Positions 1 to 10,807 of a stretch of DNA of 64,000 nucleotides are shown in pieces (the first letter of the stretch is position 1; each line of letters begins with the position of its first letter). A program made the translations under genes and the position numbers. Location: NCBI GenBank assembly GCA_033064195.1, contig JARBJD010000250.1:49053-113052 (forward strand). The letters are read 5' to 3'. Under the pieces are notes generated by a model. The model searched no databases. It was given only the letters and a program-made list of their open reading frames with translations, and was not told the origin of the DNA. The DNA comes from Blattamonas nauphoetae (lineage: Eukaryota > Preaxostyla > Oxymonadida).

Positions 1-1452
1 CAGGAAGAGAGGAGAAACACAGAAACACTCCGAGAGATAGAACAAAGCAAACAGAAACTCGAAGTGTTGGAAAAGGACAGCACAACGAAAGACCAGCGGA
101 TTCAAGAGTTGGAGAACGAGCTTAGCGAGCTGAAGAAGGAAGCAGAGAGGCACAGCAGAGAAGAAGAAGAGCGCAGAAGGAACGAAACAGTGGAAAAGGA
201 GGAAAAACTGAAAGAGGAAGAGAACAAATTGAGATTGCGTGAAGAACAAGAGAAGAAGAGAGAAGAAGAAGAAAGAGAGAGAAGGAATGAAGAAGCAGCG
301 AGACAGAAAAGTTACGAAGAAGAAATGAAGAAGAAGGACGCGGCTTTGGCAGAAGCGACAGCCAAACTTGAGATGTTCGAGAAACAGATTGAGTCGATGA
401 AGAGCGAGGAAGAAAAGAAGACAGAACAAATCAAAGAAGTGGAGAGCAAAGAGAAGGAAGAGAAAAACAAACACGCAGCACTCGAGAAACAGAAGGAGTT
501 GGAGCTTGAACAACTTCGACAAGCACTGAAAAGAGAGAAAGAAGAAAAAGAAAAAGAAAGAAAGAGAGTGGACGAACAGAAGAAGAAATTGGAGGACTTG
601 CAGAAAACGGAAGAGATAAGGGCAGCCGAAATGAAGATACGAGAATCAGAACAAGAATCGAAGACGCGAGAGATGGAGGAGAGAATCAGACGCGAAACCG
701 CCGCTCGACAGAAAGAACAAGAAAGAGTGAAGGAGTTGGAGAAGGAGGCTCAATCGATGAAGGCCGAGACCGACAGACTGAAGACAGATCACCAGCGAAA
801 TCAAGCCAAACAGAAGAAAGTGGACGAGGAGAGGAAGAAAGCAGACGACAGAAGGAAGGAGGAAGAAGAAGCGCAGAGGAAGTCGCTGAATGATCTGCAG
901 AAGCAACTGGACGAGATGAACAATCGTCTCTCCGCTCTTCTTTCTGAGAACGACAACAACCAGAGACAGAAAGTGCGAGCACAGAAGGATCTGGAGGCAC
1001 TAAAAGAAGAGATGAGGAAAGAAAGAGAAGCACACGCGAATGAGCTTCAACGGAAGAACGAGGAGGTCGACAGACTATCCAAGACTGTGTCCACACTCAC
1101 CCAAAACGCCGACGAAGCTCCGAACACAGCCAACCCTCTCGTCACCCCTCGCCGATCAGTCGCGATCTCGCCCATTCCACTCTTCCCTCGGAGCAGTTCT
1201 GCATCGTCGATCTCGTCTGGCTTGGAACCGTTTGAGGAGCAGCTGCTGAGAGAGCATCGAGAGACGATGAGAATCGTGGGAGAGCAGCAACTCATCCTTG
1301 ACACCACTCTGACGCACTTTTACGATCAGTCAGAGAGACTGAGACTGACAAGGGAGAGTCTTGCACTTCTATCGTCGTCATTTGCAGATGCAATTCTGCA
1401 TGAGGAGATCAGACTCGCTCAGTTTGTCAAACTCGGAAAGAAAAAGAAGTGA
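1..1452 (+). CDS. Coiled-coil protein, 5'-truncated by the window edge
   Basis: The frame is open from base 1, so the N-terminus lies outside the window. About 483 residues are visible, ending at a TGA. Roughly residues 1-350 are almost pure E/K/R/Q heptad-like sequence, expected to form a long coiled coil. This is followed by a Ser/Pro/Thr-rich hinge containing a TPRRS-type basic-serine motif. A more hydrophobic C-terminal helical region of about 80 residues ends in a KLGKKKK tail. No catalytic domain or membrane segment is visible. Coiled coils of this kind are common in cytoskeletal, basal-body or golgin-type proteins, but composition alone does not identify one. The downstream neighbour is a transposase relic on the other strand. 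I am confident it is a real gene and cannot assign a function. Confidence 0.8.
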   Translation, partial: QEERRNTETLREIEQSKQKLEVLEKDSTTKDQRIQELENELSELKKEAERHSREEEERRRNETVEKEEKLKEEENKLRLREEQEKKREEEERERRNEEAARQKSYEEEMKKKDAALAEATAKLEMFEKQIESMKSEEEKKTEQIKEVESKEKEEKNKHAALEKQKELELEQLRQALKREKEEKEKERKRVDEQKKKLEDLQKTEEIRAAEMKIRESEQESKTREMEERIRRETAARQKEQERVKELEKEAQSMKAETDRLKTDHQRNQAKQKKVDEERKKADDRRKEEEEAQRKSLNDLQKQLDEMNNRLSALLSENDNNQRQKVRAQKDLEALKEEMRKEREAHANELQRKNEEVDRLSKTVSTLTQNADEAPNTANPLVTPRRSVAISPIPLFPRSSSASSISSGLEPFEEQLLREHRETMRIVGEQQLILDTTLTHFYDQSERLRLTRESLALLSSSFADAILHEEIRLAQFVKLGKKKK

Positions 1453-1766
1453 GACCCGTATTTTCTAGTTTTATCTCTTTTTTGTTTCATTTCATCTTTA
1501 TGGGATTTATTTGAAGTGGCCAATTGTTTTGGTGAAACGGGAGATGTCTTCAACAATCATTGTCCTTCAAAAGAGGGCCGATCGGTAATTGTTTCATTTT
1601 TATGGTCTATTTTTGATGTTTCCGACAGTCTCAAGTTTGATCAAACGTCATAGTTTGATTTTCCTCCAATATAGGTACAATCCCTGAGAAATCACTGTTC
1701 CAGATGGGACAGAAAAAAGTGGGTAATTATGTTCCATCAGTGATCCAAGGATGCAAGGGATTATTC

Positions 1767-2640
1767 TCAAACATCATAGATTTCATTGAATCTATTTTCG
1801 TCGGTCACAACCATAAAACCCGCCGGTATTCTGTGTCGAACAATGCCTTCAGCGACCAAAAATGCCCAGGTCAAGTGGCTGGAGCAGGTGTGTGGCCCGA
1901 GGGGGAAATCTGTACAGATCGATCCCATAGTCGCGGCAAAATGACACAACTTCTTCCGTGGAATGGATGCTGCATCCATCCACGAGGAGAAGAGCGCGAT
2001 TGTCGATTAGATCGTGTGCCATTTTCTTTTTTTCAATTTCTGGTACCAACATTTTTGTGGCCATTCGATAAATAGTGGTCCAACGCTCATTCCGTCTGTC
2101 TCGAGTTCACTCACATTTATTTTTCCAGTTGAAACAATGAATGGGATCCCTCGAGAGCCATCCAAACATATCAACGGAAGTAAGGTCAAAGCTGTTTCAC
2201 TTCGTTGAACAGCTATGTGCATGTCTTCTCCCTTCGATACAGTCCCTAAAACTTTTCGATCATCGACATCCTCATATTGGTGATACTGTGACTCGTCTGT
2301 TCAGAAACTTAGTTTTGGGTCGTATTGTCTGATTGTTTGATTCAAGTCTCTTTCATAGTCCATCACTGCATGTATATCGACTTGCATTCGCACAGCAGCT
2401 CGTGGGGGATACTTGTATGCCAACTTTCTCACTCACCTTTCGAGGGGTATCCTGCATCATCCAGGGGTGTCCAGTCTTAGACGCAGCAAGTATGTCTTCC
2501 ACTATTTGATTTTCTTGTTCTGCGGTTTGGTTTTGTAGAGGATGCCCTTGTTCAAGGGGACGAATCGTTGGTTTTCTTGCACGAGACACTGTATTGCTCG
2601 GTACCCCTAATGCGTAGTGATGATTTTTTGTGAGATTCTT
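1767..2640 (-). pseudogene. Relic of a pogo/Tigger-like (DDE_1) transposase
   Basis: Read on the minus strand, successive fragments in shifted frames match the order of a CENP-B/pogo-type transposase. About 2589-2353 is an N-terminal DNA-binding part (SNTVSRARKP). About 2222-2065 carries the LDGSRGIPFIVSTGKINVS stretch that precedes the second catalytic Asp. About 2064-1849 reads LLLVDGCSIHSTEEVVSFC then PPRATHLLQPLDLGIFG, the hallmark of the DDE_1 core. About 1979-1767 holds a C-terminal fragment. Several frameshifts and stops separate the pieces, so it is inactive. No terminal repeats were identified. The family assignment rests on recognised motif order, not on a search. Confidence 0.75.
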
Positions 2641-2941
2641 CTGATGATTTCAACTTGTTTTAGACGCTTGTCAAACCATCTCACACACTCTACTTTGTTG
2701 AGTTTTGGATTTTCTCATAGCTCGGAAACGAATTCGTCGAAAACCCGATAAGACAGAAAACCCTGCAGATTGTCCTTGTAATTCGATAGGTTCACCGGAT
2801 GTGCCATTTTCTTTTTTTCATAAAAATAGAAAGTCGTTATTCAGAGAGAAACCATTTTTTTACCCATAGTTCATTGTCTGAGAAAAATCCCTTGCATCAT
2901 TGGATCACTGATGTGTCCGATCACCATCATTCTGGGGAAGA

Positions 2942-4210
2942 TTGATGACTTTCTCATTTGTCATTTTATCAGATGAGGAGTGGCTGCAGTTGTTGGAACT
3001 GTCTGAGGCCAATAAAGTTAAGTCCCAACATGATTTTGTGGTCTTTTCCCAACGGATTGTGGGAAACACGAGTGAATCGTGTGATTTACAGCTTGTTCTC
3101 TCCAAGCCATCGTTTGAGGATTGTCTCCGATTGTTTGGGCCCTCAAAAGAACTACCCTCGAGGCCAATCTCATCAAGCTTTTCTCCGTTCACTTCGCGAC
3201 AAGCGATCTGGGAGCGATGGATGATCAGAACAACGAAAGCCAAACAATTCCTAGATTTCAAACAAGATCACCTTGAGAGTCCCATCAAGATTGATGTGGG
3301 TGAGAATTTTTGATATCATAAACAAGTTCGAATGCCCTTCTTCGAATCTCGTCTCATCACATAGCTGAGACAGACTTTGTCCATTCTCAATGATTCGGTG
3401 GAGACATCATTCGACATAATTCTTGAAAAAAATTGACTGAACATAGAAAAGAGGGATGCGTCTCGATTTCAGATTCGAATCTTCGACTTTTTTTCTGATC
3501 TCAAAAATGCACACCCATGTATTTCGAAAAGCCATCAAACGTGCCAAACGTCGAACAGATGTGTGTATTCGATGCGATCGACTGAATTCTATCCAGAAAT
3601 TGAAGATTGAAAAGGAACAAAGGCACATGCAGATTCCGGAAGACCTCATCCATGAAGAAGAAATGGAATGTTTCCTTGATTTCAAAGAAAACTGGACTTT
3701 GCTGATACGGAACACACAAAGCAGCAAAGTGTTTTCCGAATACCAATAAATATCTCACCACGATGTTTCCATTCATACAAATGTCAACAGACAAAAAAAG
3801 CAAGATCTAACCCACTATTTTTCCGAAATCCTAAACCACGATGGGTTCTTCGTTGAATCGCTCTTTAACCATCTCCTTGGGACAGAACCGTTCATTTCAG
3901 CCTCCACAATTTCATTTGTTTTTGATTCGGGCATCTATTTCCGGAACAGGATCGTCATCAACCGTTTGCTGAATTCTTTTGTCATTTCCAACATGCGGAT
4001 GTTCTTATTCACAATCCTGCACAGCCATGATATTCGATGGACTTAATAATTACCTCACATTCAGAAGAATTGGTTCAACTATTCGCGGGATCGGACTTCC
4101 AGTCAACTTTTACAAGATATTTCCCCCAAATATTAAAGCAATCGTCAATCATTTAGGTGCAATGAGAAATTGCCCGCGATTAACGAAACCGAATGTAGGA
4201 TTGAACTGAC
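2942..4210 (+). pseudogene. Degenerate coding remnant, possibly transposase-derived
   Basis: Three short open stretches (2942-3313, 3456-3749 and about 3830-4210) have protein-like composition but no shared frame. The middle piece contains a Lys/Arg-rich segment and a CxxC pair (VCIRCDRL), followed by an acidic helical stretch. The third, read through stops, contains FDSGIYFRN, resembling the aspartate motif that some protist DDE transposases carry near SDGGxxFR. This suggests a dead transposon, but I cannot name the family. It sits between two better transposon relics. It could equally be exons of an unrecognised gene. Confidence 0.3.
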
Positions 4211-4795
4211 GTTTGAGAGGCGTGAATGAGTCATAGGGGTGACGAGACGACATTGGTCCAAAAATGTGGTCCTTCGACTGTGCATTATTTTAGTTCGACT
4301 TGAGATCTATTTTCCAATACATTGTGAAACAAATTGTCTTCGTTTACCCAAGATATATTTATCACACCCTGATACCCGGATCCTTGGATTTTTCAAATTA
4401 ATCACACGTCTATGAATGTATGGAAATGATGTGGTTTAACGTGAAGATGCGATGGAATTTCTTATTAAGTGATCCTTGCGTTTGTGGGAGGAAGTTCAGA
4501 AAACGGCCGTTGGTGGTTTTCACTTCACTAGTCATTCTGACTTCTCGTTTTGTCCAGTTTTTCATCCCCGTTGGGGCTTGTCTGGAGTGATGGGTTTGAT
4601 CCCAATTTTTGCTCATCGATGGCCCCCACTTCGGCAGACCGGTTCGATGATAAACCTCTTGAGTTGGGATTTAACTCAAAACGTTGATGAGCACTGGTTT
4701 GTGTGAAAGGACAACTGATTAACGTCCAACGTTGATGAGAATCAACTCGAACGTGAATCGTTGAAATTGTTGATTTTTGCGAAAAGAGGGACGAA
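4211..4795. other. No gene recognised
   Basis: About 585 bases between two transposon relics. Short ORFs exist on both strands, but none has a recognisable motif or supportable exon structure, and I see no RNA gene or clear repeat. Confidence 0.5.
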
Positions 4796-5906
4796 ATGAA
4801 ACTGTTACATGTGGCTATCGAAGAGATCCGCCACCTGAGGAGGACACAGCTATACAAGTCTCGCTTAACCGATTTCAGAAGCATTCTGGCGAGTGGATGC
4901 GAGTACGTGATGTCAACTTTCCGGGGCTCGAAACAGCCTACGAATAAAAGGTACTATCAGATTGGGGTATTCATGCTATTGTAGTGAATGTCTTCCCGTC
5001 CAACACTGCTCCCTTGATGAAAAGCTCTGGCCAATTGGCCCGGACGCTATGACGATTCGCCTGCAGAATCGAGCTTTTCAGGCTTGCTACGAACGGCAGT
5101 ATTTCGGCTTCCACAGCCTGCGGAGTGGCTTCCTCACAACAGCACTGATAAAAGCTGGTGATGACAACACGGCAAGAACAAGAGAGCTGGAGCAGACTGC
5201 GACTGTAGCTCGCTGGGTTCTTTATTCAGCAGTTGAGATGAAATACGTGAAGTCAGCTGCCATCGCAATCCATGTTGCTAATAGACTTGTCCTTCCTGAC
5301 ACAGAGCTGCATGCCACGAATGTTGTTGAACCCATCCTCGCAACCAGCGAGATCTTTCACAACATGAAACTTCAGCCAATTCCTTGGACTGGTGGGGAGT
5401 TGCTCAGCTCCTTCAAAGAACAAATCACTATGGTGCTTTCCATGTCATGCACCTTGTTGGGACAAGGGCCAACGAAGTTCCACGCGCTCAAGGCAAAAGC
5501 AACAAGAAACTTCTGTGTGACTGAATCCATTCCACTGTCCGACTTCGAGCTCCATGTCCAAAACTGTTTGATGAAAGACCAGACTCCCATTTCCCTAGCA
5601 AACCACTTTCTTCGTGGAGTTCGTGATGATTTCTCTAAACAGCAGTATGAAGCCAGTCAGGAGGGACGTGTGGTTCTTCAAATTCCACCACCATAGTCCC
5701 TCCGCAAGAGGAAGTATTGGTTGGAGTGGGAGTTGAAAGCTCTTTCAGACGGACGTGCTGCGAACAAGAGCTGGGATGAAATCTCACAAGCAATGTCTGA
5801 GAAGTGCGATTTGAAAAAGAAACTGCTGACAGGAATGCCCCGACTAACAGCACAATCCAAGACAGGTGTCAAGCGAGGGGTCGCATCTCTTGATCCAGTT
5901 ATTTAA
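4796..5906 (+). pseudogene. Tyrosine recombinase with SANT/Myb-like tail (Crypton/DIRS-like), frameshifted
   Basis: 4796-4984 (ATG start) and the overlapping frame 4962-5696 together resemble a tyrosine-recombinase catalytic domain. An upstream RxL-type box (EIRHLRRTQL) could be box I. Box II is clear as FGFHSLRSGFLTTALIKAG (H-x-x-R). A TVARW then KYVKSA segment supplies the Trp that replaces the second His, and the candidate nucleophile Tyr ten residues later. A TAG stops the frame at 5694-5696. The same frame then continues for 70 codons with KRKYWLEWELKALSDG and WDEISQAM, which look like a SANT/trihelix DNA-binding unit. Crypton and DIRS elements encode such recombinases. One frameshift and one in-frame TAG make it a likely pseudogene. 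A mariner relic overlaps its 3' end. Confidence 0.6.
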
Positions 5907-6540
5907 GATGCGCATTCGTTGTTGAACGGTTTTTTGCTCCATTTCCGTTTGAATTGCCCGTGTTTGAGTTTGAATAGTAGCGAACTGTCGACCCGCGAAT
6001 CTTCCCTTCAGGATGGGGAAGATGACGAAGTCGCACGGCGAATGGTCTGCACTGTATGCTGTGTGAGAAAGAAGTGAAAAATAGGTATCATTTTGAAATG
6101 TTCGGGTCATTCTGGCCGTATGCGGCTTTACGCTTTCAAAGTGTCATTAATTTGGAATTGATTCAGCATTTTGAAGATCGAGGGATCAATCCATTGGGTT
6201 GATCCTCATGAGATGTTGGGCTCCCCGCAAGCCCCACACGAAAGGATGGTCAAAGAAATAGGAAAAGGATGATTCATCCCCAGAAAAAATAGATGAAAAA
6301 TTGAGTGGTGCTTGCTGTCTGAGTGTCTGGACGAAATGTGTCGTTTTAGCTACTCGATCCAACTTTTGTTGTGTGAGAGGATGTGGTACAATGAAAAATG
6401 AAAGTTTGATGAAATACACGCATTGGTAAATCACATTTGCGACTGTTCTTCTGTTTACTTCAGCAATTCTTACAATTTGTAAGATGTAATATGAAGCAAG
6501 TTCGAGAACAGCTCTTCTCACAGCCGATTCTTTTCTACAA
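5844..6540 (-). pseudogene. Relic of a mariner (Tc1/mariner) transposase
   Basis: On the minus strand the fragment 6521-6186 reads IFSGDESSFSYFF then HPFVWGLRG, the first-aspartate block of mariner transposases. The fragment 6110-5844 carries HTAYSADHSPCDFVIFPILK, the block holding the third aspartate, followed by a GRFAGRQF-type C-terminal segment and NWIKRC. The central part with the second aspartate is missing or out of frame. The N-terminal helix-turn-helix is represented only by a piece around VNRRTVANVIY. No inverted repeats were recognised. This is a dead copy, distinct from the fuller mariner at 59-61 kb. Confidence 0.75.
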
Positions 6541-6658
6541 TGGCCAGGGCGTCCTGGTGATTTTTTAGATTTGTATTGAAAGCGATTTGTCTCGAGTTGA
6601 ATGCACTATTTTTTGATGGTATTCTTACAGGGTCGGTTTCTTCTCTATCGTCTATTTC

Positions 6659-7270
6659 CTATTTAATTGCACTCGTTTCTGTTGAGTCCGTCGCGTCCCT
6701 GATTCTCGACAATCTGTCTGCTACGTTGTTCAGCTCGCCTGGAATGTACTCCGCCCAGAGGCGAATCGTCATTGAGTCCGCGATCTCGAACAAATGTTTG
6801 AATAAGTTGACTAGAGTCACGGCTGACGAGCGTCGGTTTATGTTCGCCACTGTTACTTGGTTGTCTGAGTGGATCAGAACGTGGTCCTGGGTCCGGACGA
6901 TTCCTCGGCTGATTCCTGCTTCGAATCCCAAGACGACGGCTGCCACCTCCCTTCGGTTGCAGGACCAAGCAGCTTCCTCTTCTGGAAAATGATATTGCCA
7001 TGTCTCCTCTTCATCTCCACGTTGCCACACAACTCCAACTCCCCATTCGCTGGCGTCGGTATCCATCAATACTGTTGGATTGAATGGGTTTAGTGATCGT
7101 TCGATGGTTGTCGTTAGTCGCTCCATCCACCATTTTAGCTCCCCCACTGATTCGATGTCGAGCATTCCGACGCCAATCCATCCTGCTGCCTTGACGACTT
7201 TCTCCTTCCACACCGTGAGATGATGAGTGTGGAAGAAGGCTAGTGGGTCCACAAAACCGATGCCGTCACA
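6659..7270 (-). CDS. RNase H domain of a DIRS/Ngaro-like retroelement, RT missing
   Basis: An uninterrupted 203-codon minus-strand frame. It carries all four acidic positions expected of a retroelement RNase H: the Asp of MDTDASEWGVGVV, the Glu of NRREVAAVVLGFEAG, the Asp of IHSDNQVTVANIN, and the Asp of the C-terminal WAEYIPGELNNVADRLSR. That last block is characteristic of the RNase H that follows reverse transcriptase in DIRS/Ngaro elements and relatives. A possible splice acceptor (TTTTCAG) lies directly before the first codon shown, at 7271. No reverse transcriptase was seen upstream. It may be a fragment or a domesticated RNase H. The tyrosine recombinase 1 kb away is the enzyme DIRS elements use, but it lies on the opposite strand, so any link would require rearrangement. 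Confidence 0.6.
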   Translation of the reverse strand, partial: CDGIGFVDPLAFFHTHHLTVWKEKVVKAAGWIGVGMLDIESVGELKWWMERLTTTIERSLNPFNPTVLMDTDASEWGVGVVWQRGDEEETWQYHFPEEEAAWSCNRREVAAVVLGFEAGISRGIVRTQDHVLIHSDNQVTVANINRRSSAVTLVNLFKHLFEIADSMTIRLWAEYIPGELNNVADRLSRIRDATDSTETSAIK

Positions 7271-8442
7271 CTGAAAATGATCGAGCTTGTCATTCGAATG
7301 ATGAACTTAACAGAGAGATGAATCCTTAAAATACTTCAATCAACGAGATCTAGTGAAAAGGTCAAATGTACAGTCTGATAAATGACAACAATATTTCATC
7401 TTTGGAACTCCAGTCGAATCACTTGAAGTCAGTTCTTTTTCTTCGTCCTCATTTCCGAATCGACAATTTCAGCTCTTTCATCATCTTCCTGTTTCTTTCA
7501 TTCACCATTTTCTTCTCCTTTAATATCATTCATCTCCGGTGCCTCCACTTCGACATCATTGCCATTCACATCGGCACCGTGTTCCAACCAATCTTCCTCC
7601 GACTGATCTTCGTAGAAGATTGCCTTCTTTGAATTCTCCGACAGCGGATTCGTCTTCCACTTGACCGGAACGTCTATCGAAATCCTCAGAGTCATCTGTC
7701 ATTCTGAGAACCCTAGAAGGAGCATGACGAACACTCCAATGTCGTGATGAAAGATGTTGTCACCTTGAAAATAAAATTCATTCGTAAAATCTCGGGGTGT
7801 GACTATAAACTTGCCCAGTGGTTTCCTCTAAAACGAGAAGGATTCAGCATGTTTCAGTTCAGAAGTGAATCATACACATGAAAAACTACCTTTTCTCCAT
7901 TTTTCGTTTTTTTGACAACATAGAGAAAATGTCGAAAGATCCACCCATCTGGCTCCCATATCGACTGTGTCAAATCGAATCAATAAAATAACCGTGATCA
8001 CCAGATTGCGATCGTGATCCATCGACAACAATGACCATATGACGTTTATTTTTCCTTCTTCAGAACTTATTCTGTCAATGAAGCAAAAGACTTCCCTGAA
8101 ACTTGCGTGGTTGGAGTTTTTACGTTCTTATTATTGTGATGAGCAAGTGACATTGTGATCCTCTCCTTCAGGTCGTTCACGCAAGAAGTGTGCATCATTG
8201 TCATTCATCAAGCTTTTCGAGAACATTTATCCAATATCTCATGATCTACACAGGGAATTGTCTTCTTATCATGTCGATCACCTGAATGACTACAAAAGGA
8301 CACGATGGCAAACCGAAAAGTGCTCTAAAAAATGTTTGGGTGAGTTTGAGACTGAAGAATCGTCTTGAACGAATTGTACTTTACAAGTTGCTGAAAGACT
8401 CCGATGCTTTGCAGATTATTCTTCAATCATCTGTTTTTGTCA
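7271..8442. other. Transposon debris without a supportable gene
   Basis: A minus-strand ORF at 7498-7695 encodes 65 residues with a strongly acidic C-terminus of unknown nature. On the plus strand, about 8160-8400 reads protein-like in one frame (SFIKLFENIYPISHDLH and onward) but is soon interrupted. It looks like an older element into which the MITE at 8446 inserted. I see no RNA gene. Confidence 0.4.
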
Positions 8443-8445
8443 TTA

Positions 8446-9043
8446 TAGTGGCGTCACCAATCGGTGTCCTGTCATCAATCGGTGCTTTTTTCTTGAAAAA
8501 TCACGATGGATCAAACTAAGAAAAAAATCAAATTTTAGAATTATACTCCCACGCAATCCCGAGAAAACCTCAAAATACCCCCTTTTGCCCGTTGAAAAAA
8601 ATCGTTTTGGCAATATCTCAACAACTAATGTACCGATTTTGATGAAATTTTTCACAGAAACGTTTTTTTGGGGAAACGAACATTTTGGAAAAAATTTGGA
8701 GAAAAAATTCTGGGTATATGGGAAGATAGAAAAAAACCCATATTTTTCTCGACAAAAACTTCTTAGGAAAAAAATCGGTTTATTTTTTGAGCACCATTTG
8801 TCGAGATCTATACGATTACAATGCCTTTTGTTTGATTCAAATCGGATGGCTAGTTGTGGAGAAATAAGGGAAAAAAGTTAAGAAAAATGTGTGCTTTCGT
8901 AACGTAATAGGTATTTTGAGGTTTTCTCGGGATCGAGCCGGAGAATAAATCAAAAATTTTATTTTTTTCTTGATTTGACCAAAAGTGATAAGTCCAGAAA
9001 AAAGCACCGATTGATGACAGGACACCGATTGGTGACGCCACTA
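8446..9043. mobile_element. Palindromic MITE, copy 1 (598 bp, TTA target duplication)
   Basis: The ends are perfect inverted repeats beginning TAGTGGCGTCACCAATCGG. The inverted similarity continues, with mismatches, for about 100 bases on each side and includes an AT-rich subterminal tract. The element is flanked by TTA at 8443-8445 and TTA at 9044-9046. A three-base TTA/TAA duplication is typical of PIF/Harbinger-type elements. The interior is AT-rich and carries no transposase. A related copy at 24776-25974 has matching ends and its own TAA duplication, which supports the boundaries. The superfamily assignment is inferred from the duplication alone. Confidence 0.8.
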
Positions 9044-9046
9044 TTA

Positions 9047-9692
9047 TAGCCTCTTCGATTTGTATCATTTTCTTTAATTGACTTGAAAACTGTCATTGGT
9101 GAAAAGCGTCGCAATAGAGTCACCATGCACGACTTTTCTCTTTTCGATACGTCACATGTCTGAGGGCAAGTTTTTATTCCCACCCCGATACAGTGTGTGT
9201 GGGAGACCTGGAGAAAGAATGACGTTCATTCTTCATCTGAGATCAGTGAGAGAGGAGATGAGAATGTGTTGAATGATGATAGGAAAGAAGAAAGAGAGAA
9301 AAGGAGTCAATACATGATGAAACAGTGGGAAACATAAGATGATTCGTGAACTTGATCAGGCCTTTCCAAAAAGTCTCCATAATTTGCGCGAGATCCGGTT
9401 CCGATCTCCAAATATCGAAAACAGGGATGAAAAGTGGTGGTGATTTATCAGGAATCAAGTGAAGTGACTTAAACCCTCATTCTGTCCCTTTCTAAAGCAG
9501 TGCACGGGAAAGAAAAAATGACAGGATTGATCGAGTTTATCTTGTGAAAATTGACATAAATCGAGAGCAAAATCTACTTAATCCAAAAATGATCAGTTTT
9601 CTCCTCTTTTTCTCAATTTTCGAAGGAAGCCTCTTTGCATTCAACTCATCCATCTCCATTGATGTCTTCCTCGTCACCAATTCACTTTAGTC
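9047..9692. other. No gene recognised
   Basis: About 650 bases to the right of the MITE. Short ORFs only (for example 9243-9458 minus), with no recognisable motif. A purine-rich stretch with GA repeats lies around 9240-9310. Confidence 0.5.
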
Positions 9693-10385
9693 GTGTGTAA
9701 ACCACTTTTCTTCTCCATCGACCACCTTCCTAATCAAATAGCCTGGTTTTTCGATTCTGGCAAAGTATCCCTTCAAGGAATTCACGATCAGAAAACAACA
9801 ATCGTTCGAAGCATTCCTCCAGTGTTGAGTCTGGCCTTCACCTCGACTTCAAACATCAATATGTCGAACATGGTGTCCCATTCAATAAGACACCGTTCTG
9901 AATGCATTCAGACAACCTCATCTCTGATCCGTGAATCTCAACGCAGTATCCTGAATCGCTGGGAAATTAAACATCAACTGTGGCCAACCAGTTTTGTTGT
10001 GTATTCTTTAAAAACTTGGTGTCACAAGCTATCGGAACGATTATCGGTACTACCGCAATCCCAACCCTCATCTCACAATTGGACAATGTCTGGAGAGAAT
10101 GGATTGCACCACCACGTTCATACCATACAACAACATATTCCCATCGTTTTTCAGCTTTATCTTCTGTACAAACCCATACATACTCGTCCAAGGTCCCCAC
10201 AACTCATCGGATTTCTACTTCCTTCTTCACCGGAGTTTTCTTCTGCGATTGAAGTGATGAATCGGACACCGGATCTTTTACATCGTTCTTTAGTGGAGAA
10301 ACCCATTTCTCATGTGGAAATACCTGTATTCTCACCCAAAGTCACCGAAGCGGATTCTGATCCGTGGTCATTCGTTTCTGGCTGA
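9693..10385 (+). other. Open frame of doubtful coding status, 230 codons
   Basis: The frame is uninterrupted but compositionally bland (Ser/His/Pro-rich), begins in the middle of an AT-rich stretch, and shows no domain, signal peptide or repeat. It ends 420 bases before the frame that runs into the 21-bp minisatellite. It could be an exon of a gene that includes that repeat, or chance. I do not recognise it. Confidence 0.2.
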
Positions 10386-10807
10386 AATAATGATGAATAT
10401 TCCACCAATGCATAAACATCGTTGGATACTACCCTCGGAACCACGCCAACACTGGAACAACAAAACAAACGGAATCGACAGCTGATCTTCGGCCGAATGT
10501 ACAACTCGCTGGTGCACGCATACCACAACAATCATCCAACACGACATCAGACCGATCTGACTCCTTCATAAATCTCCACTCGTCGCAGGTTGCACAGAAA
10601 CGCTGCTTGCACACAATCAACACAGCCAACGAGGAGCGGAGGAGATGGGAGAAAGAAGCGCACATGATAGTGAAAGAGGCAGGGGAGAACGGACAAGCTT
10701 CTGAGTCGGTTTCGAGATTGCTACGAAGGAGAAAGGCTGAAATGGAAATCGGATCCTGCCCTTCATTACCGACGTGGAGAAGGACGAGCTAGACAAGGAG
10801 AACCAGC

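Noticed and set aside
2007-2820. Repeat of GTGCCATTTTCTTTTTTTCA at about 2018 and about 2801 as transposon ends
   Set aside because: Direct, short and T-rich; no inverted partner or target duplication could be shown.
5844-7252. Mariner relic and RNase H as parts of one minus-strand element
   Set aside because: They belong to unrelated transposon classes and share no terminal repeats; adjacency is best explained by nested insertion.
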